Part shown: one piece after another, positions 26,593-35,237 of the stretch | Numbering within the stretch: position 1 is the first letter of the stretch | How the letters are laid out: each line of letters begins with the position of its first letter | Assembly: GCA_004295045.1 (NCBI GenBank) | Contig: SHND01000031.1 | Location: 29,986 to 93,985, forward strand | Direction: 5' to 3' | DNA from: Chloroflexota bacterium | GTDB taxonomy: Bacteria; Chloroflexota; Anaerolineae; UBA4142; SHND01 | DNA length: 64,000 nt | Made by a program: the position numbers and the translations under genes | Notes under the pieces: model-generated | Seen by the model: only the letters and a program-made list of their open reading frames with translations | What the model was told of the DNA's origin: nothing | Databases searched by the model: none

Positions 26593-27264
26593 TCATTGCC
26601 CTTCCGGACTCGCCGCGTACGAATAATCTTTGACAATGCCCCACTCGTCGGGGGGCCAATAACTCACCCACGCTTTGCCGATGATATTTTTCGCGGGCAG
26701 CATCCCCCACGAATGCGAATCGGAAGATTCGGGACGATTGTCGCCCAACACAAAATATTCATCCGCTCCAATCGTGACGGGTCCCCAATCGTAACCGGCA
26801 AAGTTGTACGGATACGGCTCGGGAATCCGCACATCATTGACGTAGACTTTACCCGCGCGAATCTGTACCTTTTCGCCCGGCAAACCAATCACGCGTTTGA
26901 TAAAATTCTTTTTTGGATTTTGAGGATAACGAAAAATAATCACGTCGCCGCGTTGGGGCTGCCCAACCAAGTAATTGAGCTTACTCACCAGCAAAAATTG
27001 CCCATCGTGAAAATTCGGCTCCATCGAATAGCCCTCGATTCGATAATTTTCGATGGCAAAACGAATCATAAAAAAGATGACGAGGGTCAGTAGGACGGTT
27101 TCGACAAGTTCGCGCGCGGCATTGCCCCATTGACTTGGCTTCACTTGCTGCGAACCCACTTCAGGCACAGGCGGCACGCCCTCATATCCTTCCGCCGACG
27201 CGGGATAGGTGTACGGATTTGTTTGCGCGGCTTTATTCATCTCGTAGCGATTAACAGGTTCCAA
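26593..27264 (-). CDS. lepB: Signal peptidase I
   Basis: 223 residues from a TTG at 27264. AAGGAG six bases upstream decides this start over an ATG at 27240 and a GTG at 27297. After a cytoplasmic N-terminus of about 55 residues rich in Pro/Tyr, one membrane helix (LVETVLLTLVIFFMIRFAI) leads to the catalytic domain: Ser in RIEGYSMEPNF, Lys in NFIKRVIGLPGEKV and the conserved GDNRPESSDSHSWG. It cleaves Sec and Tat signal peptides on the outer face of the membrane. Single-helix type as in Gram-positives. Confidence 0.93.
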   Translation of the reverse strand: MEPVNRYEMNKAAQTNPYTYPASAEGYEGVPPVPEVGSQQVKPSQWGNAARELVETVLLTLVIFFMIRFAIENYRIEGYSMEPNFHDGQFLLVSKLNYLVGQPQRGDVIIFRYPQNPKKNFIKRVIGLPGEKVQIRAGKVYVNDVRIPEPYPYNFAGYDWGPVTIGADEYFVLGDNRPESSDSHSWGMLPAKNIIGKAWVSYWPPDEWGIVKDYSYAASPEGQ

Positions 27265-27388
27265 AAGAAACTCCTTTCTCGAATGGACAGGGTCCACTCT
27301 CGAAATGAATTATAACGGATTCAAAACGCAGGAGCAAACGATTCTATCGAAATTGTATAGGACGCGGATAAACGCTAGATGAGAATGG

Positions 27389-28330
27389 TTATGCAGTCAA
27401 AGCGTCGAAACCCGCCAAGTCAAATGGCGCGCCGAGAATTTCGCCGCCCTCGGCGCGCAACGCGTCCTGCAAATGCGGCGTTTCTCCCGTACGCGCGAGA
27501 AAATACAAGCACCCGCCGCCGCCCGCGCCTAACGCTTTGCCGCCGAGCGCGCCCGCGTTACCAGCCACGCGGAAAAACTCGTCCACCCGCGCGTTTGTGG
27601 TGGAAGAATGCAGCTGCTTTTGCGCAGCCCAATTTTCGTTCAACAATTCGCCGAGCGCGTCAAGCGAACCGTTTTGCAATTCGTGACGAAACGCGCGTGC
27701 CACGCGTCGAATCATCGCCAACGCGTTCAGTGTATCGGGATTGCGCGCGCGGAACGCCTCTTGAACGCGCGCGTGAATATCCCCCGACACACGCGATTGT
27801 CCCGTGTACACCACCACGCTGCGCGCTTGCAATTCGCGCACGCGTGTTTCATCCAACACGAGTTGTTGAATCTCAACTGTGTTCCCCAAGAATGTCAGCG
27901 CGAGAAATCCGCCAAACGCTGCCGCGTATTGGTCTTGCTTGCCGCCGATGATGCCCAAATCCTCCACTTCGATTTGATGCGCGAGTTCGGCAATTTCGCG
28001 GCGCGACATATTTTTTCGCGCACACGCGGCGAGCGCGCCGACGAGCGCCACACCGACCGCGCCCGAACCGCCAAGCCCCGAACCCAACGGCGCGTCGCTG
28101 GTCAATTCCACCACAACATTTTTCAAATCAATGCGTTTGCACGCAGCGCGCACAAAGGGGTCTGTGGCTTGGTTCGCATTCCCCATCACGCGCACAACAA
28201 CGCGCGCGCGTACACCGAACGCAGCGTTGATGACAAGTCCCGCGTCGTCATTGCAGAACGGCTGCACGTCGGTCCAACCGCCGACGAAATCAATGCGCGT
28301 CGGCGCGCGTGCCGAGACAGTTTCTCTCAT
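27389..28330 (-). CDS. GHMP-family sugar kinase (heptose/fucose-kinase-like)
   Basis: 313 residues from the ATG at 28330. Motifs are SARAPTRIDFVGGWTDVQPF (substrate loop), PLGSGLGGSGAVGVAL (ATP loop) and ALGAGGGGCLYFLAR (C-terminal motif), giving the HddA / L-fucokinase-like subgroup that phosphorylates a hexose or heptose. TATAAT at 28342-28337 lies only six bases before the ATG, so the mRNA is probably leaderless; no Shine-Dalgarno is seen. No heptose or nucleotide-sugar genes are adjacent, so the substrate is unknown. Confidence 0.85.
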   Translation of the reverse strand: MRETVSARAPTRIDFVGGWTDVQPFCNDDAGLVINAAFGVRARVVVRVMGNANQATDPFVRAACKRIDLKNVVVELTSDAPLGSGLGGSGAVGVALVGALAACARKNMSRREIAELAHQIEVEDLGIIGGKQDQYAAAFGGFLALTFLGNTVEIQQLVLDETRVRELQARSVVVYTGQSRVSGDIHARVQEAFRARNPDTLNALAMIRRVARAFRHELQNGSLDALGELLNENWAAQKQLHSSTTNARVDEFFRVAGNAGALGGKALGAGGGGCLYFLARTGETPHLQDALRAEGGEILGAPFDLAGFDALTA

Positions 28331-28405
28331 ACGCGCATTATACCCAAACATGCGACCCTTCAAAGATTGGTGAAATAGGATGAGTTTGAATCAATCATTA
28401 CCCCC

Positions 28406-28434
28406 TTGCACGCGCGAAATGTTTGCGTTATTAT
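28406..28434 (+). promoter_or_regulatory. Candidate promoter of the glycine cleavage operon
   Basis: TTGCAC at 28406-28411 and TATTAT at 28429-28434, 17-base spacer. The transcript would start with repeat copy 4. No glycine riboswitch is visible between here and gcvT. Confidence 0.4.
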
Positions 28435-28448
28435 GCGATTGCGGTGGC

Positions 28449-28521
28449 AGTAGGGGCGAAGCATTTGCATGGATCACTGTTCACTGCGACGCACACGCGC
28501 CTTCAAATGCTTCGCCCCTAC
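28449..28521 (+). repeat. GGGGCGAAGCA inverted repeat, copy 4
   Basis: AGTAGGGGCGAAGCATTTG (28449-28467) pairs with CAAATGCTTCGCCCCTAC (28504-28521), 18 perfect pairs around a 36-base loop. It is the best-preserved copy and lies about 30 bases upstream of gcvT. Confidence 0.9.
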
Positions 28522-28551
28522 GCGCGCAACCTTTTTCAAGGACACTCGGAC

Positions 28552-29649
28552 ATGGATTTGAAACGCACTCCGCTCTACGATACGCATCGCGCGCTCGGCG
28601 CGAAGATGGTGGAATTCGGCGGCTGGGAGATGCCGGTGCAGTATCAAGGCATTCTCGATGAACATCGCGCCGTCCGCAACGCGGCGGGACTCTTTGACAT
28701 TGACCACATGGGTCAAGTGCGCGTGACGGGCGACGACGCGCTGAAATTTCTCAATCACTTGCTCACCGCGAATTTTTCCGATATGGAAATCAACTCGGCA
28801 AAATACGCGGTGATGTGTTATGCCGACGGAACATGCGTGGATGATACGTTCGTGTACCGTCTTGATAACGAATGGATGGTTGTCGTCAACGCGGGCAATC
28901 GCGATAAAGATAACGCGTGGATCAAAGCGCAGGCGACGGGATTCGATATTGAATTAAAAGATGTGAGCGCTGAATTTTATATGCTCGCGTTTCAAGGTCC
29001 GAAAGCGGAAGCGGTTTTGCAAAAACTCGGAACATTCAATGTCGCTGATTTGCAATATCGCCACGCGCGCGAATTTTCTCTCAACGGCGAACGTGGAATT
29101 ATCGCGCGCACGGGCTATACCGGCGAGGATGGTTTTGAATTGTTCGTTCCCAATTCGCAGGGCAAACACGTGTGGGACGCGATTCTTGACGCGGGCAAAG
29201 ATGACGGCGTCTTGCCCATCGGACTCGGCGCGCGCGATTCATTGCGCTTTGAAGCAAAGTTCGCCCTGTACGGTCACGAGATTGATGCCAACACGACGCC
29301 GATTGAAGCTGCGCTCGGTTGGGCGTGCGATTTGAACAAAAATTTTGTCGGGCGCGATGTGTTGTTGAAACAAAAATTGGAAGGCACGACCAAGAAACTC
29401 GTCGGTTTTGAAATGCTCGAACGCGGCATCGCGCGCGCGGGTTACGAAATCGCGTCGAACGGCAACGTTGTCGGCGTTGTGACAAGCGGAATGCCCGCGC
29501 CAACGCTCGAAAAAAATATCGGACTCGGTTACGTTCCGCCCGAACTTGCAAAAGTTGGCACAGAATTTGACATTATCATTCGCGGCAAACCGACGAAAGC
29601 GCGCGTGGTAAAAACGCCGTTTTATGCGAATCGCGCGCGAGGCAAGTAA
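28552..29649 (+). CDS. gcvT: Glycine cleavage system T protein (aminomethyltransferase)
   Basis: 365 residues from the ATG at 28552, with AAGGA about ten bases upstream; the frame is open further upstream through the repeat. It transfers the methylene group from H-protein-bound aminomethyl to tetrahydrofolate and releases ammonia. Characteristic stretches are KMVEFGGWEMPVQY, FDIDHMGQVRVTG, ARTGYTGEDGFELF, LGARDSLRFEAKFALYGHEID and the C-terminal barrel with GKPTKARVVKTPFY. First gene of gcvT-gcvH-gcvPA-gcvPB. Normal length. Confidence 0.95.
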   Translation: MDLKRTPLYDTHRALGAKMVEFGGWEMPVQYQGILDEHRAVRNAAGLFDIDHMGQVRVTGDDALKFLNHLLTANFSDMEINSAKYAVMCYADGTCVDDTFVYRLDNEWMVVVNAGNRDKDNAWIKAQATGFDIELKDVSAEFYMLAFQGPKAEAVLQKLGTFNVADLQYRHAREFSLNGERGIIARTGYTGEDGFELFVPNSQGKHVWDAILDAGKDDGVLPIGLGARDSLRFEAKFALYGHEIDANTTPIEAALGWACDLNKNFVGRDVLLKQKLEGTTKKLVGFEMLERGIARAGYEIASNGNVVGVVTSGMPAPTLEKNIGLGYVPPELAKVGTEFDIIIRGKPTKARVVKTPFYANRARGK

Positions 29650-29659
29650 AGAAATTTCT

Positions 29660-29734
29660 GATTTATGATTTATGATTTCTAATTTGTGCGGCAGAAACGT
29701 AAAGCATAAATCAACAATCAAAAATCAAAAATCG
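29660..29734 (+). repeat. Heptanucleotide repeat array between gcvT and gcvH
   Basis: GATTTAT, GATTTAT, GATTTCT on the left and CATAAATC followed by AATCAAC, AATCAAA, AATCAAA on the right. The two halves are nearly complementary, so the transcript can fold into a long A/U hairpin. Unit length is seven throughout. Confidence 0.8.
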
Positions 29735-29743
29735 AGGTCACTC

Positions 29744-30154
29744 ATGTCCAGCGGCAAAGAAATTTCCTATCCCAATGATGTAAAATACGCGGCATCGCAC
29801 GAGTGGGTCAAAGTTGACGGCGACACCGCCATCGTCGGCATCAGCGATTACGCGCAAGACGCGCTCGGCGATATTGTGTTTGTCGAATTGCCCACCGTCG
29901 GCATGGAGTTGAAAGCGGGTGATGCGTTCGGCGTCGTCGAAAGCGTCAAAGCCGCGAGCGATGTCTATATGCCCATCGGCGGCGCGATCGCGGCGACCAA
30001 TGACGCGTTAAAAGACGCGCCCGAAACGGTCAACAGCGACGCGTTCGGCGCGGGCTGGCTGCTAAAAGTTTTCCCGTACAACGCGGCGGATTTGGACAAG
30101 CTGATGGACGCCGCGACGTACAAGAGCAAGATCGAGAGTGGAGAAATCCATTAG
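29744..30154 (+). CDS. gcvH: Glycine cleavage system H protein (lipoyl carrier)
   Basis: 136 residues from the ATG at 29744, with GAGG eight bases upstream. It shuttles the aminomethyl group between the P and T proteins on a lipoyl arm. The lipoylation site is Lys69 in GVVESVKAASDVYMP. The flanking SHEWVKVDGD, GISDYAQDALGDIVFVELP and GAGWLLKVFP complete the family pattern. Normal length (about 130). Repeat arrays lie on both sides of the gene. Confidence 0.95.
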   Translation: MSSGKEISYPNDVKYAASHEWVKVDGDTAIVGISDYAQDALGDIVFVELPTVGMELKAGDAFGVVESVKAASDVYMPIGGAIAATNDALKDAPETVNSDAFGAGWLLKVFPYNAADLDKLMDAATYKSKIESGEIH

Positions 30155-30229
30155 CGGATCGCAGATAGCAGATGGCTGATGGCAATTCGTGCATCGGCTA
30201 TCTGCTATTCGCTATCGGCTATCTGCCAT
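30155..30229 (+). repeat. Heptanucleotide repeat array between gcvH and gcvPA
   Basis: GCAGATA, GCAGATG, GCTGATG on the left; GCTATCT, GCTATTC, GCTATCG, GCTATCT on the right, complementary to the left half. The array runs directly into the gcvPA start codon, leaving no Shine-Dalgarno. Confidence 0.82.
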
Positions 30230-31558
30230 ATGCACCGTTTCATCCCCATCACCGATACCGACCGCGCGCAGATGCTCAAGACCATCGGCGTCACTTCGGT
30301 TGACGATTTGTTCAACGATGTTCCCGAAGACGCGCAGTATCCTGAAATAAATTTGCCGTCCGCGCTTTCCGAAATGGAAATGATGCGAACGCTGCATGGT
30401 TTGGCAAACCAAAACGCGCACGCGGGCGACTATGCGTATTTTCTCGGCGCGGGCGCGTACAATCATTTCGTCCCCGCGACAGTGGCGCATCTAATTTTCC
30501 GTTCGGAATTTTACACCGCGTACACGCCGTATCAACCCGAAATTTCTCAAGGCACGCTGCAAACGATTTTTGAATATCAATCCATGATCTGCGATTTGAC
30601 CGATATGGACGCGGCGAACGCTTCGCATTACGACGCGGCAACGGCGGCGGCAGAAGCGGCGGTCATGGCAATCAATTCCGTTCGCAACGGAAACAAAATC
30701 ATCGTCTCCCCCACGCTGCATCCGCATTATCGCGAAACGATGCGAACGTATTTGAACGGGCAAAACATCCCTATCGTCGGCGATGAAGATGTTTCAATGT
30801 CGCTCGACGCCGTTCTCGACAAACATCTCGACAAGCAAACGGCGGGCGTCCTCGTCGCCAATCCCGATTTTCTCGGCAACGTGCGCGACATGAAACCGAT
30901 CGCGGAACGCGTGCACGCGGCGGGCGCGCTGCTCATCGTCAGCGCGTATCCGATTGCGCTCGGCATGTATCAACCGCCCGGCACGTACGACGCCGACATT
31001 GTGATTGGCGAAGGGCAATCGCTCGGCAACGCGCTCGGTTTCGGCGGTCCGTATCTCGGCATGTTCGCGTGCAAAGAAAAATATCTGCGCCGTATGGCGG
31101 GACGACTCATCGGACAAACGACCGACACCCAAGGACGACGCGGCTTTGTGTTGACCCTCCAAGCGCGTGAGCAGCACATTCGCCGCGAAAAGGCGACGTC
31201 CAACATTTGCACAAACGAAGCGTTGAACGCGCTCGCCGCGTGCGTCTACATGGCGACAATGGGCAAACAAGGACTGCGCCAAGTCGCGGAACTGTGCTAT
31301 CAAAAAGCGCATTACGCCGCGAGTGAAATTTCAAAACTCGACGGCTATCGCGTCGTCAATACAGAATTTTTCAATGAATTTGTCGTCGAATGTCCGCGCC
31401 CTGTCGCCGAGATTGATCACACGTTGTATGAAAAAGGAATCATCGGCGGCTATGATTTATCAAACGACTATCCGCATCTCAAAAACGGAATGTTGATTGC
31501 CGTGACGGAAATGAATACGCGGGAACAGATTGACGCACTGGTAAGGGCGCTCAAGTAA
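30230..31558 (+). CDS. gcvPA: Glycine dehydrogenase (decarboxylating) subunit 1
   Basis: 442 residues from the ATG at 30230. Together with GcvPB it forms the split P protein, which decarboxylates glycine with pyridoxal phosphate. Subunit 1 motifs include FIPITDTDRAQML, FLGAGAYNHFVPATV, FYTAYTPYQPEISQGTLQTIFEYQS and the MDAANASHYDAATAAAEA loop, then GQSLGNALGFGGPYLG and REQHIRREKATSNICTNEAL. It has no PLP lysine, as expected for this subunit. No Shine-Dalgarno precedes the start; the upstream repeat reaches the codon. Confidence 0.95.
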   Translation: MHRFIPITDTDRAQMLKTIGVTSVDDLFNDVPEDAQYPEINLPSALSEMEMMRTLHGLANQNAHAGDYAYFLGAGAYNHFVPATVAHLIFRSEFYTAYTPYQPEISQGTLQTIFEYQSMICDLTDMDAANASHYDAATAAAEAAVMAINSVRNGNKIIVSPTLHPHYRETMRTYLNGQNIPIVGDEDVSMSLDAVLDKHLDKQTAGVLVANPDFLGNVRDMKPIAERVHAAGALLIVSAYPIALGMYQPPGTYDADIVIGEGQSLGNALGFGGPYLGMFACKEKYLRRMAGRLIGQTTDTQGRRGFVLTLQAREQHIRREKATSNICTNEALNALAACVYMATMGKQGLRQVAELCYQKAHYAASEISKLDGYRVVNTEFFNEFVVECPRPVAEIDHTLYEKGIIGGYDLSNDYPHLKNGMLIAVTEMNTREQIDALVRALK

Positions 31559-31630
31559 AAAGTATAAAGCTAAAAGTAAATTCCAAATGCGCTTTGCGCT
31601 TTTAGCTTTTAACTTTTAACTTTTAGCTTG
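31559..31630 (+). repeat. Heptanucleotide repeat array after gcvPA
   Basis: AAAAAGT, ATAAAGC, TAAAAGT on the left and TTTTAGC, TTTTAAC, TTTTAAC, TTTTAGC on the right, about 25 bases apart and complementary. Confidence 0.8.
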
Positions 31631-31637
31631 ATTCACC

Positions 31638-31832
31638 ATGGAGCGTATTGACGAGCGAACGTACAAGTTTGCGTTGAGAATTATCAAGCTCGTTTCAGCG
31701 CTTGCGCATAACTCAACAGCGGATGTACCTGGCAAGCAAGTTCTACGTTCCAGCACATCCATTGGCGCAAATGTAGAGGAAGCATACGCGGCGGTGAGCG
31801 CGCGCGAGTTTTCGCAAAAGATGACATCTTGA
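31638..31832 (+). pseudogene. Truncated four-helix-bundle (23S rRNA intervening-sequence-type) protein
   Basis: 64 residues from the ATG at 31638, against about 120 in intact members. ERTYKFALRIIKLVSAL, VPGKQVLRSSTSIGANVEEAYAAVSAREFSQKM is the N-terminal half of the S23/four-helix bundle family, stopping where a KEARETxYWL helix would follow. The frame then meets TGA, and no good continuation is seen in the other frames. It sits between gcvPA and gcvPB with heptamer arrays on both sides, so it looks like an inserted remnant. It could still be expressed with the operon. Confidence 0.7.
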
Positions 31833-31854
31833 TTCTAGGCAAGACAGTAATGAC

Positions 31855-31930
31855 AAGTAAAAATCTAAGAGAAAAAAGTGAAAAGTAGAATTCTCACTTT
31901 TAGCTTTTAACTTTTTACTTTTAACTTTTC
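31855..31930 (+). repeat. Heptanucleotide repeat array upstream of gcvPB
   Basis: AAGTAAA, AATCTAA, GAGAAAA, AAGTGAA on the left and CACTTTT, AGCTTTT, AACTTTT, TACTTTT, AACTTTT on the right, complementary. It ends one base before the gcvPB ATG and replaces the usual ribosome binding site. Confidence 0.8.
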
Positions 31931-31931
31931 A

Positions 31932-33389
31932 ATGTCTATTGTTGCCAACAAACCCGAACCTCTCTTGTACGAAATGTCGAATCCCGGCACCATCGGATAT
32001 TCGCTGCCCGCGTGTGACGTGCCAATCACCCAATTACCGAATCACCTAATGCGGGACGATTTACGCCTGCCCGAAGTGAGCGAAACGGATGTGGTGCGGC
32101 ATTTTACGCGCCTCTCGCAAAAAAATTATTGCGTGGACTTGGGCATTTATCCGCTCGGCTCCTGCACGATGAAATACAATCCCAAAATCAACGAAGAAGC
32201 GATTCGTTTGATGGGCATGTCGTCCGTGCATCCGATGCAAACGGCGGAAACCGCGCAAGGCGCAATGCAGTTGATGTACGACCTGCAAAATTATCTCGGC
32301 GAAATCAGCGGCATGCCCGCTGTGACGCTGCAGCCCGCCGCCGGCGCGCAAGGCGAACTCGTCGGCATTCTCATCATCCGCGCGTATCATTTGTCACGCG
32401 GCGACATCGCGCGAAATGAAGTGTTGATTCCCGATTCCGCGCACGGCACGAATCCCGCGACGAGCGCGATGGCGGGCTACAAAGTGGTCGAAGTCAAATC
32501 GGACGCGCGCGGCAATATGGATTTGGATGATTTGCGCGCAAAGGTCTCAAACAAAACGGCGGGCATCATGTTCACCAATCCAAACACGCTCGGCTTGTTT
32601 GAAGAACATGTGCGCGAGGTGAACCAGATCATTCACGACGCGGGTGGACTGGTGTACGGCGACGGCGCGAACTTGAACGCCATTATCGGCATCGCGCGTC
32701 CGGGCGATTTGGGCTTTGACGTCATGCACTCCAACTTGCACAAAACGTTCAGCATCCCGCACGGCGGCGGCGGTCCCGGCAGCGGTCCCGTCATGGCGCG
32801 CGCCGACCTCGCGCAATTTTTACCTAGTCCGATTGTTGGCAAGAATGGCGATGAATACGTTTTTGAAAATCCCGCGCACAGCATCGGGCGCATCAAATCA
32901 TTCTGGGGCAATTTCCTCGCGCTCGTCCGCGCCTACACGTACATTCGCAGCTATGGCAAGGAACATCTCAAAGAGATCGCAGAGGTAGCCGTCCTCAACG
33001 CGAATTATTTGCTCGCGCTGATTCGTGACGTCTATGACCCACAAATTCCCGAACGCGAGTGCAAACACGAATTTGTGTTGAACGGCACGCGGTTCAAAAA
33101 AGAGTACGGCGTCACCACGCTCGATGTGGCAAAACGCATCATTGATTATGGCTTTTATCCGCCGACGATTTATTTTCCACTCATCGTTCCCGAATGTTTG
33201 ATGATCGAGCCGACCGAAACGCAATCCAAAGCGTCGCTCGACGAATTCGCGGACGCGCTCTTGAAAATCGCGCAAGAGGCGCGCGACAATCCGAAACTGC
33301 TGCGCGACGCGCCGCACGATACGCCCGTGACGCGTTTGGATGATGTGAAAGCGGCGCGGGAGCCGGTGTTGAGATACGAACACGCGTGA
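31932..33389 (+). CDS. gcvPB: Glycine dehydrogenase (decarboxylating) subunit 2
   Basis: 485 residues, ATG at 31932. This is the PLP-bearing half of the split P protein: SNLHKTFSIPHGGGGPGSGPV holds the PLP lysine, with FCVDLGIYPLGSCTMKYNPK, SSVHPMQTAETAQGAMQLMYDLQ, LQPAAGAQGELVGI and DSAHGTNPATSAMAGY upstream. The start codon abuts a heptamer array with no Shine-Dalgarno. Last gene of the gcv set and followed by a terminator. It is separated from gcvPA by a 373-base insertion holding a gene remnant. Confidence 0.95.
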   Translation: MSIVANKPEPLLYEMSNPGTIGYSLPACDVPITQLPNHLMRDDLRLPEVSETDVVRHFTRLSQKNYCVDLGIYPLGSCTMKYNPKINEEAIRLMGMSSVHPMQTAETAQGAMQLMYDLQNYLGEISGMPAVTLQPAAGAQGELVGILIIRAYHLSRGDIARNEVLIPDSAHGTNPATSAMAGYKVVEVKSDARGNMDLDDLRAKVSNKTAGIMFTNPNTLGLFEEHVREVNQIIHDAGGLVYGDGANLNAIIGIARPGDLGFDVMHSNLHKTFSIPHGGGGPGSGPVMARADLAQFLPSPIVGKNGDEYVFENPAHSIGRIKSFWGNFLALVRAYTYIRSYGKEHLKEIAEVAVLNANYLLALIRDVYDPQIPERECKHEFVLNGTRFKKEYGVTTLDVAKRIIDYGFYPPTIYFPLIVPECLMIEPTETQSKASLDEFADALLKIAQEARDNPKLLRDAPHDTPVTRLDDVKAAREPVLRYEHA

Positions 33390-33415
33390 ACGGTGAACAC
33401 GAGACATGACACAAG

Positions 33416-33447
33416 AAACCCCATCATTTTGGTGATGGGGTTTTGAT
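33416..33447 (+). terminator. Rho-independent terminator of the gcv operon
   Basis: AAACCCCATCA pairs perfectly with TGATGGGGTTT (33433-33443), with a six-base loop and TTTTGATT after it. Confidence 0.85.
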
Positions 33448-33512
33448 TGTTGCGATAGAATGGATTGAACTTGAATTGAACTGGTAACGTCTGAATTGTG
33501 AAGGATCTACGA

Positions 33513-35177
33513 ATGTTTATCTCGCGCAGAAATCTCATTTTCTTTACAATCATTTTCGTGACGCTTTTACTCGCTGTTTTTTGGCTTGGCACAAAGCAGA
33601 ACGACGCCATCACGCAAATCGCATTGGTGCCAACGCCAACGATTTCAACCACACAACCGACCACATCGCCAACCTTCACGGCAAGTGTTACGCCTACAAA
33701 CACTTCAACAAGGATATTGACAGGAACGCCTTACCCGACGAACACACCTTACCCCACACCAACTCCGTTTTCTATTTCATCACCGAATCCGACTGATTTA
33801 GAGTTGATACGATTGATTGTCAATTGGCACTATCCAGATTTTTATCTAACTGATTCGGAAATAGCGATAATGAAGAACACCTATGACGCTTTCAGTCGAA
33901 CCAATCAAGACGTAAACGGAGATGGCAAGCCCGAAGTCATTATCATTGGGCAAATTGCCGATTATGGAAGTTATCTTGCAATACTACAATATGATGAAAA
34001 TTCGGACCGATGGCAAGAAATGCATTATCTTGCTAATTTCGCCACATGGGCAGGGCACGAAATCGGAATCAAGATAAACAAGAATCGCGTTGTGATTTCA
34101 ACCGAAGCGGGTTGGCACGGGACTGGTATGCAGGGCGCTACTTGGAGCCAAACATGGCTTCAGTGCAGCGAAACCAAATGCGACAAAACATGGATCTCTC
34201 CGATCTTGGATTTCGAGTGGCAGGAACAAGGAACTTACTCAAGCATTTACTACAACCTGACTACTGAATTACAAGTAAACAAAGATTCCATAACACTTAC
34301 GAAACAATCTTTTGGTATCGCCACCGAGTACATTTGGGAACCAAACAATGACCGCTATCCGGGGACGACACATAAAACCGTTGGTCCGCGATTGGTTGAA
34401 ACATATAAATGGGACGGAAATAAATACGCGTTGGCAGAGCGTAAAGAAATCTCGCTTCAACAGGACATTATTCGCGAAAGTGATCAGGCGACAGTTAATA
34501 CTATTGATTTTATCAATCAAACTATCTCAAAACATTACTGGAAACAAGATCCAGTTGTCTCTACGTTCTTTTATATGGATGAACAAGGACGCGATAAGGC
34601 GATAGCATCCTTCTGGGGCATTGAAGGCACGCTGCATAACAATGGTCTTTGGGGTTCAAAGGTGTTTAACCCCAAAGACGGCAGCACCCTTCCTGGTCCT
34701 GTCGCAGCAGCTCGAACCACCAAAGGAAATGATCTGATTGCTGCGGTCTTGGGCGCAAAACGCAATGACAAGTGTCGGCTCGTAATTCATAAGCTGAATG
34801 GTGAACAATTTGAACGCATTGCATACCATGATATCGAATGTACGCCAAGTTTCACACGCGTTGTTTGGCTCGACATTGATCGCGACAACAAGGAGGAGCT
34901 CTTGTTCATTACAATCCCAAAGGAACAAGTAGAGAGACAAAAGCTGTATATCTATCGAGTGGGTAAAGAGCTCGAAGCAATTGCGCACCTTTCGGGTACA
35001 TTAAATGGTCCAGACGGCGCGGGAGTGCGCTGGGAGCAGCAGAACGGCGCAACCATCTTTTTTGCGGGAATCGCGCCTGCAGCCGAGTGCGACGCCTTTT
35101 CCTGCCTCGACACGACGCGTCGCTGGAAAACCTACCGCTGGGATAAAACAAGAAACGCGTTGGTGGAAGAAAAATAA
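33513..35177 (+). CDS. Membrane-anchored or secreted protein with PT-rich stalk, function unknown
   Basis: 554 residues from the ATG at 33513 with AAGGA seven bases upstream (a GTG at 33498 is also in frame). An N-terminal signal anchor (LIFFTIIFVTLLLAVFWLG) is followed by a Thr/Pro-rich stalk of about 55 residues and a globular domain. DVNGDGKPEVIIIGQIADYGSYLAILQY and a second DIDRDNKEELLFI resemble EF-hand-like calcium loops in FG-GAP or beta-propeller blades. It ends in a segment with a CDAFSCLD pair. The gene is more AT-rich than its neighbours. Probably an extracellular propeller-type binding protein; no enzyme motif seen. Confidence 0.65.
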   Translation: MFISRRNLIFFTIIFVTLLLAVFWLGTKQNDAITQIALVPTPTISTTQPTTSPTFTASVTPTNTSTRILTGTPYPTNTPYPTPTPFSISSPNPTDLELIRLIVNWHYPDFYLTDSEIAIMKNTYDAFSRTNQDVNGDGKPEVIIIGQIADYGSYLAILQYDENSDRWQEMHYLANFATWAGHEIGIKINKNRVVISTEAGWHGTGMQGATWSQTWLQCSETKCDKTWISPILDFEWQEQGTYSSIYYNLTTELQVNKDSITLTKQSFGIATEYIWEPNNDRYPGTTHKTVGPRLVETYKWDGNKYALAERKEISLQQDIIRESDQATVNTIDFINQTISKHYWKQDPVVSTFFYMDEQGRDKAIASFWGIEGTLHNNGLWGSKVFNPKDGSTLPGPVAAARTTKGNDLIAAVLGAKRNDKCRLVIHKLNGEQFERIAYHDIECTPSFTRVVWLDIDRDNKEELLFITIPKEQVERQKLYIYRVGKELEAIAHLSGTLNGPDGAGVRWEQQNGATIFFAGIAPAAECDAFSCLDTTRRWKTYRWDKTRNALVEEK

Positions 35178-35178
35178 G

Positions 35179-35207
35179 TTGACAACCTCAATTGACCAAT
35201 TTATACT
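35179..35207 (+). promoter_or_regulatory. Promoter of the Phd/PIN toxin-antitoxin operon
   Basis: TTGACA at 35179-35184 and TATACT at 35202-35207 with a 17-base spacer. It lies immediately before the operator palindrome. Confidence 0.75.
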
Positions 35208-35227
35208 AATTGATGAATTCATCAATT
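35208..35227 (+). promoter_or_regulatory. 20-bp perfect palindrome, likely antitoxin operator
   Basis: AATTGATGAATTCATCAATT is a perfect palindrome. It starts at the end of the -10 box and ends one base before the GGAGG of the antitoxin gene, so a bound Phd-type repressor would cover the transcription start. Confidence 0.75.
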
Positions 35228-35237
35228 GGAGGAAATG

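Noticed and set aside
28435..28551. Possible glycine riboswitch ahead of gcvT
   Set aside because: The leader is occupied by the GGGGCGAAGCA inverted repeat; no tandem glycine aptamer consensus is visible.
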